DNA from: Ancylostoma caninum
Taxonomy: Eukaryota > Nematoda > Chromadorea > Rhabditida > Ancylostomatidae
Reading direction: 5' to 3'
DNA: 64,000 nucleotides
Assembly (NCBI GenBank): GCA_037903475.1
Contig: JBAJFG010000562.1
Coordinates: 868,001 to 932,000 of the forward strand
The number at the start of each line of letters is the position of its first letter. Positions within the stretch are counted from its first letter, which is position 1. The notes beneath the pieces were generated by a model. It did no database searches. It saw only the letters and a list, made by a program, of their open reading frames with translations, and was not told the origin of the DNA. The translations under genes and the position numbers were made by a program. Below are positions 22,788 through 35,150 of this stretch, one piece after another.

Positions 22788-25700
22788 ATGTCTCCCAAGA
22801 AGCAGAAAGAGCCGAGATACAACTATACCTCGCTCCGTGATTTGCCGGATTCCGGTCGCGTCTACGTTTATGGCGTGGTTACGTCTGTTTCTGACACAGA
22901 CTTTGGAGGACCAATAATTGAGATACAGGTGCGTTTGGGTTAGTAATTTTAGGAAATTTTCTGATCTTTCAAAGTACATGAAACTGTGATTCTTCACGCC
23001 GACAATTGTAATTAGGGAATGTTTGAAAGTCCATGCAAGTTTGCCGGAAACTACTTTGAAAGAGTAGTATTGTCATTTACATTGTCTTCAATAAGGTCCT
23101 TCTTTTTGCATGGTGCTTTAGTAGACATTAAAATGTGGGTTATTTCCTCTCCAGTCTTATAACGTCGCTTAAAGGGTAATTTACACTAGCTGCGTGCGTC
23201 AGTCGCGCATCAGTCGCACGCATCCATTTACAAGGGATTTTCTATAAAGACCGGTCAACATGGCATGTACATCCTCGATGAAAAGAACGCGCGGACGCCG
23301 TGAGGCCGTAGAGGCGTGCGTCTGAGCTGCGACTGTGATGCGACTGAACCCTATTCTTCCTCATATAGACGCACGCGTGTCAGTCGCACGCACCCAATAT
23401 AAATTGCCCTTAAGGGGAAGAAATAACGTAAGCTGAAAGCTACTATTTCACACTTTTCGGTGCTTTTGTGCACTAGTTTCAAGTTTTCTTTTGCGCTATA
23501 CCGGTCGTTATTGAATCAAAATGAATAAATGTGTCGTTTTAGACTTCACATTATAGCTACATTTATAGTACAGGAAGCTCCAAATGTCCGCAGTCAAGAG
23601 GGACGTGGCCACGACGCGGCTTTAGACAGAGACACAGGCGCTCGGCATGCTGCCACTGGTTGGCTGCAGAGTCAGAGAAGCCAGAGGCAGCATAAAGAGC
23701 GCCTGTGTCTGATCAAGGAGCCGCGCCGTGGCCACGCCCTCTTGACTGCGGACATTTGGAGCTTCCTGTATGTCGGATTCCGAACCGTTCGGATAACGAA
23801 TGATACGTATCGGTCGTCGGTTAACCAAGATCAATGAGTATCTTTTGTTGTCCGACCGCATCGGACTCTGACGAACTATAAATGTAGCTTATGCTGTGAA
23901 TAGAAGCAATGCTCTGCTTTCAGAGTATTAAGAGCTTTGCATCGACTGATTTTTGTTTTTTTTTTCAGGATGAAAACGGCTCTGCAGTTGTTAAGGTTAA
24001 AAAGGAATCCTCTAGATATTTCTTCACTTTGCAAGTGAACGATATCCTTCGTCTACATAGAGCAGAAGTGAGCTATTTACTTCAAACATATCGGCTTGTA
24101 AGGTGTGTTAGTTGTTTCCATTATCCCCATCTTACTACTCATTTATGTGTATAGGTCGCGTATTCATTTTTTATACTTATATTCATATTATCGTCCTGCT
24201 CGAAAGCGCATTTTTCACGTACCATCCGTGGGTTCATTTCAGTATGCTAATGTAACTGAAACCTCGTTCATTGCCTTGGTAGTTGAATTGACATGATCAA
24301 CGTTCCCAGGGACGTGCGTGGGCGTACGTGAGCGTAGCTGCCCTAGATAATTTTCCTCAATAAAATTTCACCGATAGGACTGGAGCATTACCGAGAACTT
24401 GAGTATTCTTATCTGTTCGTTCTACCTCTCCTTCCACCATTCCTTAGAATACCTGTAACACTACTGGTTAGTTAACCTCTTTTCTCTCTGTCATAGTCGC
24501 TCTTTTTCAATTGCGGAAAAAAAGTGAAAAGAAGTGAGGGGATGCTAATAACGTCTATTGTATTTTAACGGTTCTGGAGCTGATATACTTCCCAAAATTT
24601 CTTGAAAAGCGGCTTTTTAAAAGCGTCTTGATTATATAGGGATCAATTGTAATAAAGCGCAAATTGCGGCACACTTCATACTTTGTCAGATCGTCCCGCA
24701 CGGAGACGGGTTGGCACTTCTTATGGATGTAAACAACGCTGGGTGTCATGCCGTGTCATGGAGAGGAGATTCGCACAAACCACATATAACTACCTCCAAA
24801 ACCTACACCGTTACGGATAACGACCGCGCTAGAGTACGAGTTTAACTTGTGTTTGTGATGATGGTCCATGTGTCCATTTTTTGCTCGTGTTCTGTTACAT
24901 CTTTCGTAACTTCTTCAGATTGCGAGTCTCCGTAAGCTCATACATGCTGAGAATGCCGATGAAGTGGTGGATAATGCTGTTCATGAAGTACGGGAAGCTG
25001 CAGAAAATCAGCTTTGCGAAAATGCTCAAGTTGAAGCGGCTGCGATCCCTTCCGCCGAGAAAAAGTCAGCATTCCAGTTTTTTTTTTTGCAAGCATTCTA
25101 TTCATCTTGGTTCTTTTCCTTATGATATAGTCGTTTTCCAGAGCGGAACAAATAAAGAAACGTCGCTCAGCTGAAGATGTTCCAAATGCAATGGATATAC
25201 CTCGTCTTGGCAGCAGATTCTTTAACTTTTATGCGCAGGTTTGAATGTATTTCTTTAATAAAAAAAAAACATTTTCGGTGAGATCTCATCATTTTGTAGG
25301 TCCTGGGCGTTTATAAAGGGAAAGGCGAACCGTTTGTTGTATTCATCAGAGTTTGGGACGGTACAAGGCCAAGGTATTTTTCTTTTCTAGTGTTAGTAGG
25401 GTAGCTCAATTGCTTTTTTTTTCTTTGTTAGAAAAGAAATGCTTGGTTCTTCAGTTTTTTACAGTTCTACGTTTTCTGTATAAATTTAGGTTCCCTGTAT
25501 ATCGCAACATGTTTCGTGCGGATGCAGAGTCTATTGGGACGACTTACTGTGAAATTTCACCGACTCTGTACTGTGTCATCGAGCCCTTTACGATTGATAT
25601 TTGCTGTTATGGTGATTGGGCGAAAAAGGCAGCAACTCTTCAGGTAAGTTTCTTTTAGTTTAACCTTCATTCGGATTCTTATTTCCCATTTTCACGGTTT

Positions 25701-28700
25701 TTTCAGCTTGGTGATGTGATTCATCTGTGCAATATACGGAACTATACATCTCAATCGAATGGATTCTCGGCAGTAACGATGCACGAGGGAGGCATCCAGT
25801 TTGGGCGAGCATTGGAAGTTCTGGATGAAAAGGATCCCAAGCATTTTGAAATCTCTAAGTGAGTTCTCCATAACTGTTTGAATTAGTATCTCCATTTGAT
25901 GCGTTAACGTCTTTGCTGCTTGAGGCAGTGTGCTGACTCCTTGTCGCGAAATTTTGGGCCATCTTTCGCACTACAATGCTCGAGTTCGGGTGAGTTCTGT
26001 TTTGCTTCTTTAGAGGTTGGAAGGATTCTCTTGAGATTTGAACCCCTTAGCATGAAATAAATGTTATTTTCAAGCTGTCGATCTGACGCCCATTGTTCCT
26101 GAAAATATAGTCGCTCAGTCCACACCAGTGCTCTCCCAGGATAATTGTACTATGGTAGCTAAAGATGAGGTGGGTTAGTTCTTCAGCGAGGTTCTATTTC
26201 TTCTAGATATTTTTTTCCGCTATTTACTGTAGCTCTTTTCATCGAGAACGAAGAAACCGAACAGAGTTAACGGCTTGTTTCGATTTTTCTTTGGAAGCCA
26301 CTTGTCTAGTGAATGGAGAGTTGCATAGTTTACTCTTAGCAGCCGTTTCACCTTTCCATTGTAGCGTTGTTCTGTTCTTTCTGGCTTTCTCACTTCTACC
26401 CTTTTACTGATGGTGTTTTTCATAGTGTTCTAGTGGTAGTGGTTTTCTAGCAAGGGAACGATCAAAGCTCACAGGAGCAAGTTGAGGAGTTGGCTCCGGA
26501 TACTCCGCCCACATCTGTCGTCCCACCTAGAGGGTCCGGCGGGGTTCTTGTGGTTTGTTTTTTTTTCCTTAGATCTTTTTTTCCTTCGCGTTCTGGTAAA
26601 CCTTTACGTTTTTTTTTGTGTATTTCTATGGCGTCTCGCTCGTTATATTCAGATCACATGTTTTTGCGATACAATCTGACCTATTCTTGCCAAATTCGGG
26701 GTAGCTAGGTATCATTTGTTTGATGTCCCCCGGAGATCCTCGGGATTGCACTAGAATAGAATAGCGGTAGTGTTGAAGACAACAAAATGACAAACACTAA
26801 TGTTCGAGTCTTGTGCGTGCCATCATGTTGACCACACCTCCAACGTGGGGTTCGTCTGTCTGGGCGCCGTAAAGCAAAAATGAGTAGACTTTCTCATTGC
26901 ATTGTTTTTTGACGTTTTCGTTTTTCTGTTTGGTGCCATCTCCAGTGGCCTTATCACATATGTGCGCTGAAATGTTGTGTTTCCCACGTTCGCGCAGTTT
27001 TCCTCCTAGATGTCGTCTTTGCGATGTTAAAGTAGGTGATTCCAAGCTCATTTCCCTGCTCTTCTATTCGGCATACCGCTTTTCCTTACCTGATGTTGCT
27101 AGGTAGCGTCGATTTTTTTCTTTTAGCTTTTATTTTGAGTTGAAACATGTGTTTTGGGATGCATCACCCCTGCGAGGATGTAGATAGCGCTTCAGCTTTT
27201 TAAAGGACTTTCACTGAAAATCGTATTGTTTTCCGTTGTTTTCATCCAATTTCCATTCAGGAGGTCAGCACGAATGTTTCGATTGTCGGAGATACTCCCA
27301 ATGAGGAGGTGGATGCTATGAGTACACGGAAGACTCCTCGCAGAAAAGCTGCTGAAAAGTTGAATAAGATATCGCCATCAACTAAAAGAAGATGTGAGCG
27401 AGAAGCGGCTGCTAGTGCTGTAGTTATCAGAGAACAGGTGATGGACCTTTCATTCTCTTACATTCCTAAATGTGTTCAAAATTTACTTTGTTTAGGGAAC
27501 AATTGAAACAACTGGTGGTGAGTTGGAGGTTTTCTTTTTTTCTCTATTCTATTTTGTTCGGGGCGATCAAACGTGGCGATGATTAGAGAAATCGATCCCT
27601 ATGCGACTCTTCCCCATCTCCCCATTCATCCGGCTGAAAAAGCGACCACCGGTTCTTTCTCATCCCCTCCAGCTTACAAAACCTTCCTAGTAATCCCCCC
27701 CCCCCCAGCTCCTAATCAATAATTCATCGTTACACGCTTGGTCTTGACTCGATGTAGTTTGTTTCACGAGGGAAGATGGTTGCAGCGACGCTAGAGAGAA
27801 TTAGAACGAGAAGTTGGAGAGGGGCGAGAAGGGTAGGTACTGTGCATCGATACTCCACTATCGTTACGTTTGAAACGGACTATAACACTTGCATGCAAGG
27901 TTCATTTCGCTGCTTCATCTTTTGTTCCCTAGTTGTTTTGATTGCTCCTTTTTCATACATTTTCCCTTCTTCGTGACCATCCGTCGAGTCTCTCCTCTTC
28001 ATCCATTTTTATCTGCTTTTCTCTTTTACTCCCCTTCTTTCGTCCGAAATCTCATCGCCTCCTTCGTTTTCATAGATTTTTTCGTGCACTACATCCCTTA
28101 TTATTGCTTTAATTGATAACATTTTAATTGTTTTCCCTCCTATAGTAGTTTTTAAAATTTTGCTTCGAGTATTTCATATTGCTGGAAATTTTCTCCAACC
28201 AATTCCCTCCCTTTTTGTTCTCATCGAATTTCTCGGCATTTCGTTTTGTTTTTCTCATATTTAGCTTCTCGTACTACTGTTCTCTTTTCTGCTTTTTATA
28301 TGCAGTATCTTCACATTCGTTTTAAGATGGAATGGTTTAGAATCACGCGAACCTGCTGGTGCTATGGATATTAGCTTGCCATCAACATCGAAACAGTCTG
28401 AACAAAGATCAGTTCCTGCGGAAGTGAATTGAATTCGACCTTTGAAATTGCTACTTTCATATACCATGATATGCTCCTTCTAGAAGGCGTCGCCCGAACG
28501 ACGAAGGTCAAAGAGAACGCCCGTTAATGAGCCACCTACTCCGCGAAAGCATGTTTTTGTGAGCTTGAAGAGGCCCAGCGAACGAAATATCGAGGACCCC
28601 GAGGCGATTATTGAAGAGAGCCCTGAGGAGCAAGTAGCTGACGTGAGTACGGAGGAATACACAGAGGAAGCAAAATTTGAAGCTGCATTGAACGGGCAAG

Positions 28701-31700
28701 ATGCAGTTGAGGATACGGCTGTGGATGACAGTGGACTTGCTGAGAGATTTGCGAAAAAGGTAAAAGAGGATGAAGCGGAAGTTGTTATAGAGAAAAAAGT
28801 TTGGCCTCACTTTCAAAAATATATTTCAGTTGCGAAAGGTTTTCTTCAAGTTTGAGTTTGAGAACTGCTTAGCCGAACTCCGGCGGCCGGAGGTGTTTTC
28901 GTATAGTTTAACCGAGGAGATCGAACACATACTGCGGCTGGAGGTGGGGAATCGAGTCTGCATTGCGAAGTGAGTTGTAGTCTGTCGACATAAAGTTGTT
29001 TTTCTTTCTAATGTGGCCTCGATTTCATGGAACCATTTCTCGGATTCCACTGGTGCTAGAAATGTTCTGCGGGGTTCGTTTTCTTGTAGAGAAAGTGGGA
29101 AACCGGGCATGGTAAATTTGGAGCGGAAAAATGAGTGCTACTTCCACTGGGTTGGCAAATTTAAATGGTACTATCCCTCAATTTGTCGGTTGTTCATATG
29201 TACAAGCATGTTCCTATGACTTTTTTTAATGAGTTCCTATGACTCTACTCGAGAATGAGGGCATCTTGCTGGCTGGTGTGGGTGACTGCGACCAAAGGTC
29301 CTGGACCGATCCTCACAGACTCCTTTACTGTACAACGGAACAGTCTGTCCCTTTACATGCTCGGACTACCACCGTTTCCTTGGAATTTTCGAATTTTAGC
29401 CAAAATTGCGAATATTACTCTTTCCCTGAACCCAGCTCCCCACACTACATTTCTGATTACTGGATACTGTCTTGTTCAGTGGGAGTTTCTGTTTTCTTTT
29501 TTATCTGTTCTTTTTGTTTTTTTTTATCCTCTACGGTTTTATCTCGCAGAGCAAGACTCCTGAGGTTGTGGCGCGCCTACGGGCATATTAAATAAATAAA
29601 TAAAAAATAAGCAATTTTCCTATAAATGGACAGATTCGAATATGGAGCGAGTTGGCATTAAGGGATTGAATGAATGCGTCAATCGCAGAGCAATAATACC
29701 GACCATTTTTTTCGACAAACCACACAATGAATGTTCTTCTCCGCCCATTCTTGCTGAGGGCTCCACCGGCTAGTTGTTATCAATAAATAATAAATAAGCA
29801 ATTTTCAAGGTTATCAAGGGTATATATCTCGTCTATAAAGAAAATTTATGTTAGAAGCGTGTGTGCGTCAGACAGGTACGTTCACTCGCGGAGGATTTTT
29901 TATGGAGATTGATCTATCCACTCTATATACCAACGACGTGTATAGACTGGGTATACACAGATCTATGCCGCGACGCAGTTTGGTGGCGTTGCACCCATTC
30001 GAACTCGAGAATCGGATTCGAATAGGTGCAACGCCACCAAACTACGCCGCGACATAGCTTTAATCGCATTGTCTTCTGACTCACGCACTGGGTAGAGCGT
30101 GCGTAAAGTTCGTCCTATATCTTATTGACAATATTTATCTTTTTTTACTTTTTTTTTATTTTGTTTTAATGCACTCAAAGGTGCGCCAATAGAAAAAAAA
30201 ACAACGCAAACTAACACAAAGTTATCGCAGCGCTCCCTTTACCATCCCTGTTAATCAACAACACGCTATCCATGCTGTTAAACCAAAATGTATCCCTAGA
30301 CTGTATATCACCGAGCCAATGTCCCCACCCAGTTGTTTAAAGTGGCCAGATGAAGATCGACAGCACACACTCAGGAATAAGCGAAAAAATTCGGACCGTT
30401 CTTGCCAGGCCGAAACAGTGGGGAGATGATTCCACTCACTCGATCTGTCGTGAGTAGCCCAAGAGTGCACTCTCGGAAACTAGGTATTCTCCTCCATAGC
30501 AATGCATCCGTGGGTAGCCTGACTACAGTTTTCCTCAACGACAATTTTTGTGTATTTGCACTATTCTTTGTTTCCGTAGTTGAAGAAACAGAAGGGCTCT
30601 TGCATCTGGAGATTTATTCTAAAGTACTAGTTGCCCTTGATTGCAAGGACGCGTGCTCTTGAGTCGTTCAAGTATTTTTGTATTATATTTGTTAGATTTC
30701 AGGATACGACCATAAAATGATCCAAGAATTGTTGCAGCTTCGTTGAGCCATGCGTAGAGATCCTGAAAGAGCCGGATTATCTTCGCAAAGCGCTAGTTTT
30801 CACAGCAGTATGTGTGGTGTGCGGCGATGAAGTGATTGTGGATAAAGGATCGAAAATATGGTGTACGAAGTGCTTCATTGGTCAGTTCAACTCAATTATC
30901 TCTAGTTCACATAAAGTTTCTACTGAGTGAAAGGTTCTAGAACCATTTGTGAAGGTTTCTTTCAAAAAAAAAGTGCAACATGGATTTATACTTATTATTT
31001 GGAGTTTTTCCGTTAGTTTTGTAATTGGTAAATATTACTAGAAGAAGAGAGGGAAAGATGCAGAAAATGCACAACGATCAATTCAACCTTATACAATTTA
31101 TGGTATCAATTACAGAACGGAAGCAGCTGGCACAAGTTCTCTACTCTTACCGCATCACGGTTCCGGTTGCGTATGAACGAAGCGATGGATCGGCAGCCCA
31201 ATTGCTTATGGAGGTTGCGAGGGAAGAGTGGGTGCGTTGACTGAGAAGCCTTATGTTTTTTAAAAGTAGTTTTTGTCGTAGTTTCTTTTTTCGACAGGGG
31301 CGCATAGAGCACAGTGGCAAGAGGCGCCGCTACCGCGCACACCTTGATGGCTTCATCTTCGGTCCATTAAACTTTAATCCAGTCTGAATTGCGAGAACTA
31401 GTGCAGTATTGAGTGCTTTCTTAGACGTAAATTTTCTTTTGAAGATTTAGGCTGCTTTCCCGACGAGCGATGATCTCTTTTCGCGAGGTGGAGTGTTGGA
31501 GTTATTCCTCCAGAGTGATCTTCGTAAATTTGCCGTTCAACTGAATCACATGATTCGATTTGCCGAGGTAAATCCGTACATATTTGTTTATATTTACATT
31601 TATATTCATATTTTCTGTTGCCTAGGCGGTGATGAAGAGAAGGAAGATATCAGTGATCGACGCGAAAATTTATGATCTTTGCAGAGAAGATGGTTCATTG

Positions 31701-31745
31701 ACATTATTTGTGGATAAATGTGTGTTTGCCCTAAGAGGCGGGTGA
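22788..31745 (+). CDS. POT1-like telomere end-binding protein (OB1-OB2-linker-OB3 in one gene)
   Basis: About 19 exons encode roughly 750 residues: 22788-22928, 23969-24067, 24919-25064, 25142-25238, 25300-25373, 25490-25643, 25707-25858, 25929-25989, 26119-26169 (start uncertain), 26475-26552, 27261-27437, 27496-27517/8, 28341-28423, 28484-28759, 28830-28969, 30738-30880, 31116-31231, 31451-31567, 31626-31745. OB1 reads YNYTSLRDLP, VYVYGVVTSVSDTDFG, VNDILRLHRAE; OB2 reads IPRLGSRFFNFYAQ, VLGVYKGKG, FIRVWDGTRPRFPVYR, TIDICCYGDW, LGDVIHLCNI, GGIQFGRALEVLDE, all matching the two DNA-binding folds of POT1. A 250-residue linker rich in Lys, Arg and Glu follows. The C-terminal part holds CVVCGDEV...WCTKC, a CxxC-CxxC zinc ribbon like those in POT1 OB3 and RPA1, then YSYRITVPVAYERSDGS. 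POT1 binds the telomeric single-stranded 3' overhang and controls telomerase. One phase conflict remains at exons 8-9. Confidence 0.85.
23173..23410. mobile_element. MITE of the GGGCAGTTTATACTAG family, full copy
   Basis: Left end AGGGTAATTTACACTAG, right end the complement TATAAATTGCCCT, flanked by TAA. Internal words include GTGCGTCAGTCGCGC and GACGCACGCGTGTCAGTCGC. Lies in the first intron of the POT1-like gene. Confidence 0.75.
23571..23768 (-). mobile_element. 198-bp palindromic MITE, copy 2, TA target site
   Basis: Same length as 21867-22064 and nearly identical when reverse complemented; TA at both borders (23569-23570, 23769-23770). Located in intron 1 of the POT1-like gene. Confidence 0.85.
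23771..23875. repeat. Imperfect inverted repeat (GTCGGATTCC / TCGGACTCTGACG)
   Basis: Pairs GTTCGGATAACGAATGATAC with a diverged complement near 23840-23865. A related inverted structure with GGTCGGATAACAAAAGGTAC is at 48145-48245. Confidence 0.5.
28970..30737. other. POT1-like intron with repeats
   Basis: A 1.77-kb intron. It includes AAATAAATAAATAAAAAATA (29587-29609) and a similar tail at 29780-29803, which resemble the short-repeat 3' tails of RTE-type retroposons, and a MITE relative at 29848-30118 with a 25-bp hairpin at 29978-30043 (TTTGGTGGCGTTGCACC and its complement). No exon seen. Confidence 0.5.
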
Positions 31746-32189
31746 ATATTTATGCACTACTGGTAATTTCTTTACATGTGCTGGTACGAAGATTCTCATG
31801 CATTCTTAGTATTATTGTCGCTCACAGCTGAAATAATTTCTCATATCATTTTTTAGATATTCACTTCACTTTCACTTCAATACTTTCAACGTTATATATA
31901 CGTTAACGATGAAAGTATTGAAGTAATAGTTGTTGCATGTACGCCTCACCATTCTAGTGTATCCAATCTTCATATGCTTTGAGTGTTTCTCTATTTTTTT
32001 TTTTGAACATGCGTTAACATTCCTCTTGAAAAGCAGGATAAAAAATTCTTAACTCAGAAGTTCATTGAGTTCAGAACATTCAAAAACTTCAGAGTACGGT
32101 ATGGTACAATCCCAAAAATCAGAGTAATTCAATGTATTTTGTTCAATTACACAGCGCGCATTTTACCACACGTCAAATCATGGAAACTG
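31746..32189. other. 3' flank of the POT1-like gene
   Basis: AT-rich. A short inverted repeat, TTCACTTCAATACTTTCAACG / CGATGAAAGTATTGAAGTAA, lies at 31870-31927 and could form a 17-bp stem close to the 3' end of the transcript. No gene seen. Confidence 0.45.
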
Positions 32190-32400
32190 ACGCTATGGGT
32201 GTAGATCGTATGGCGCGATTCTTCGGATGGCACTATAGAGAGACTGAGTTAGTAGCGCGCTACTACCACCCGATTACGGTCATGCGTCGCGGTTTGCCTG
32301 GATCTGCCTGACGGAGCAATTCGTCCGCCTTTCTCACATTATCCTACCATAGAAGAGAGCGTACACAGTTGCAGATACGTCTATGTAAGGGATCTCTGAA
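32190..32400 (+). repeat. Dispersed repeat 'GGCGCGATTCTTCGGATGGC', copy 1
   Basis: Shares TATGGCGCGATT, GGTGGCACTATA / GATGGCACTATAG, CTACTACCACCCG, GCGTCGCGGTTTGCCTGGAT and ACCATAGAAGAGAGCGTACA with 42140-42300 (+) and 42660-42905 (-). Open frames are not conserved among the three copies. Confidence 0.75.
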
Positions 32401-32619
32401 ACGAGGTTTCAATTTTTCAGCGGCCGCTGGAACTGAATTCGAAGATGTATCTCGCAGTAATAGGACTTGTGGCATTGTATGGAGCGAAAAGCTGATCGAG
32501 CACCCTGAAGCACGGGCAAACCCTCCATACAATGGAAATGAGAGTGATATACTGGACTCGAGGGCTCAGGTGTCTTAACAGAGATCGAAACACGTATACT
32601 GTGTCATGAATATGAGTGA

Positions 32620-32830
32620 GGTTCCGCTACAAGGAGGGTCAATAACGATTGCACCTCCCATGGCCTGGAGCACCGCACCATCCACGCGGTGCGGCCAAGC
32701 AGCACCCGGAGGGGTCCGAGTCAAGAGGTGCGCTCGCTCGTTAGCTGGGTCATGTCGCACCTCGACCGCACCTTCCCATAGGCAGAGGCAGGCATGGCTA
32801 CAGTATCCATCTGTCATGAACCCTTCGTAG
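32620..32830 (+). repeat. Dispersed repeat, inverted partner at 34270-34440
   Basis: Shares AACGATTGCACCTCC and GTCAAGAGGTGCGCTCG with the reverse complement of 34330-34436 (GAGCGCACCTCTTGACCGTC ... GGAGGTGCAATCGTGATTGG). Confidence 0.6.
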
Positions 32831-32941
32831 CTAAGGAAGACAGCCAGTGAGACAACTCGTACATATCGTCGCGCGCGAGGGATCGTCGTTGCGGCGATAA
32901 TACTTGACAACATAGAAAGGAATTACGCATAACGTTTTTTC

Positions 32942-33330
32942 TAATATCTTAACACAGGTGGGTGAGTATGAAATTCAAAATTAAGCTCTCAATCATTGAC
33001 TTGATTTTTTGAGTCACAGGGTATCGAAAAGATTCCGGCTTAGATCACTTACAGAGTACATAGGCATTACACTGAAATTTTAATGTAAATGAGCATAAAT
33101 TCCCTGAAGTTCAAGGCACTTTTCATCTTGATTCAATAAGTTTTATGGGGATTTTCATCACGTGAACAGAAATAACGGACCTAGGCGCTTTTTGATTTTT
33201 TAAATGATTTCGTTCGCTGAAATGTCTTTTCCAACTTTGTTTCTAACTTGATCGTTATTCTTGGAGATCTGCCTGACTTTATCCACTACTCCATGCTTAG
33301 GACTTCAAGAACCGTCAATGTAACCTGGAA
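32942..33330 (-). repeat. Ancient repeat, uninterrupted copy (empty site for the mariner)
   Basis: On the minus strand this matches 37395-37592 joined to 38884-39030, the flanks of the mariner element. Landmarks: CATCTTGATTCAATAAG, TTATGGGGATTTTCATCACG, AGATCTGCCTGACTTTATCC. The mariner target TA corresponds to 33137-33138, present once here. Confidence 0.75.
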
Positions 33331-34269
33331 CATTGCATAGAAAATAAAAAAAGGGCGTTTCGGATAGCTGACTTCACAAGCACTGCTGTCAAAACTAATC
33401 TTTCTTATTCGTTTTGTACTTCTTTGGAATTTTTCTCTGGTCGAGCTTGAGTTCATCAATCATTGAGTGGTGCTTGCGAAATTGACCTAGCACTAGAGGA
33501 AAAAGAAAATAACTTTGCCTGCAGCATATCCGTAGGGAGGAAGAATTCCTGCAAGTTGAGAACCAGGGCGTGGGGGATCATGTGACAACACCTCAAGACA
33601 AATCAACTAATCATAGACGTGTTCTCCGAGTTTCGTTCGACGATATGATCATGACTTACAACTTATTACTTACAGGCTTCGTGCCGTAATAATAACGATC
33701 TCCTACTCAAAATGGGCACAAATATGTCAATTTTTAACAGGACTACTTTAAATGGGCACTAACCTGTCAATTTTCGACACAGACTTACATAGTTGAAGAA
33801 AAAATGAATGATGTTAAACATCCCTGGTTAAAAAAAAACTCTTGGAATGTTAAAGTCCAGGTCGTCGATCATGTCTACATGGCTGCTGAGATAATTCTGC
33901 ATGTTCAACAGGCAAAACCACACCGCAGCTTCTACCTACTAATATTACCAGAAGAAGTTTTCAGCAATATTACTAGTCGACAAATTTCAACCGTTTTCTT
34001 GAATGTTTGTATATTTAGGCATTGGTAGTGCGTATTTACTGTTAATAGTAGATTCTATGGTTGCAGGGTGAAAAAGGTTTCGGCATCCCAGCATCAGAAG
34101 TTCCCAGCAGCTTCTAAATAACAGCGCTTTCCCAGATCCGCACTGCGGTGTCCGCATATTCTGTAGCGCTTTAACGCCGTTCTGCCGCGCGCGACGTTTC
34201 TGACGGCAAGGCTCGGTCGGGGAGACCGTCTTCTTTAGCTGGTAGCAGCTGATGCCGATATGAGCAGCT
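33331..34269. other. Intergenic, no gene seen
   Basis: Contains two tandem AATGGGCAC(A/T)AA(T/C)ATGTCAATTTT units near 33709 and 33752. Nothing else can be supported. Confidence 0.4.
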
Positions 34270-34440
34270 CTTACACGACACCCGCAATTACAGGTGCGAG
34301 CGATGTGCGAGAGAGGTGCGAGAAATTCTCGAGCGCACCTCTTGACCGTCACCCCACCCGGAGTCCACAGCGCCCAGCCGCGTCGCGTGGTGGGGCGCTC
34401 CAGTTTACGTGGAGGTGCAATCGTGATTGGCGTTCCCAGT
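34270..34440 (-). repeat. Dispersed repeat, inverted partner of 32620-32830
   Basis: See 32620-32830. GC-rich with an internal short hairpin, GGTGCGAGAAATTCTCGAGCGCACC (34315-34339). Confidence 0.6.
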
Positions 34441-34984
34441 ACGTTGTCGGGTTTTGACCGGATCAAAAGGAGTGCGAATATTCAAATGCTCGGGAATCCG
34501 AGGGTTCCCAAAAAAATTCAAATGGTCGAATATTTCGAATACTGTTGTCGGCGGGAAATGTGCTGTTACTCAAGCTCCACTTTATAGCTTGAGAAGTCCC
34601 AGCTAAAGTGGAATCTCAGTCCAAATCATTATATGCCAACAACCTGCGCTAACTTTGGACTTACTCTTAGGCCTTCACTCTTTTGAGGCTTAAAAGAGCA
34701 CTTCCGCAAATTATGCTGTTGGTGACGAAGATGCTTCTGGTAAAATCAATATTATTTCCTTGACACTTTAGAAACCAGAAGTTCCAACTAAAGTTCCACT
34801 AAATCAAACTTCCATTCGCTTGACACCCTATGGGCTATTGCGCAGGTGAGGTGGGAAGAGGGGGAGGGGGGGGGGGGCTAAAGCAACTACTCCATTCAAT
34901 CTTTGGAATGCCATTGACAAGCTCGTGGATCTGAACAAGCCTTTGGACTAGATTGAGAACAGTTTAACGTAACTGTGGTAGTGC

Positions 34985-35150
34985 CACAGCCGCAACGTTG
35001 TGTAGGAGTGGACCCCATATGCCTGTGCAGCCACTACATCACCTGCGAATTGGCTGTCTAGTTGTCTGCGCATCCTCGCATCCGGTTGATGTCACTATTT
35101 TCACGGTCAACTCTCTAGCTTCCTATTCGGACCTGTTAAAAACATGCGAG
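34985..35150 (+). repeat. Dispersed repeat, third copy of the 5285-5425 family
   Basis: Contains TTGTCTGCGCATCCTCGCATCC and GTTGATGTCACTATTTTCAC. Preceded by a 12-base G run (about 34867-34878). Confidence 0.5.

Noticed and set aside
22335..22943. 202-codon ORF leading into the POT1-like start
   Set aside because: The upstream part is a hairpin MITE read through by chance; the acceptor at 22773 and the homology place the true start at 22788.
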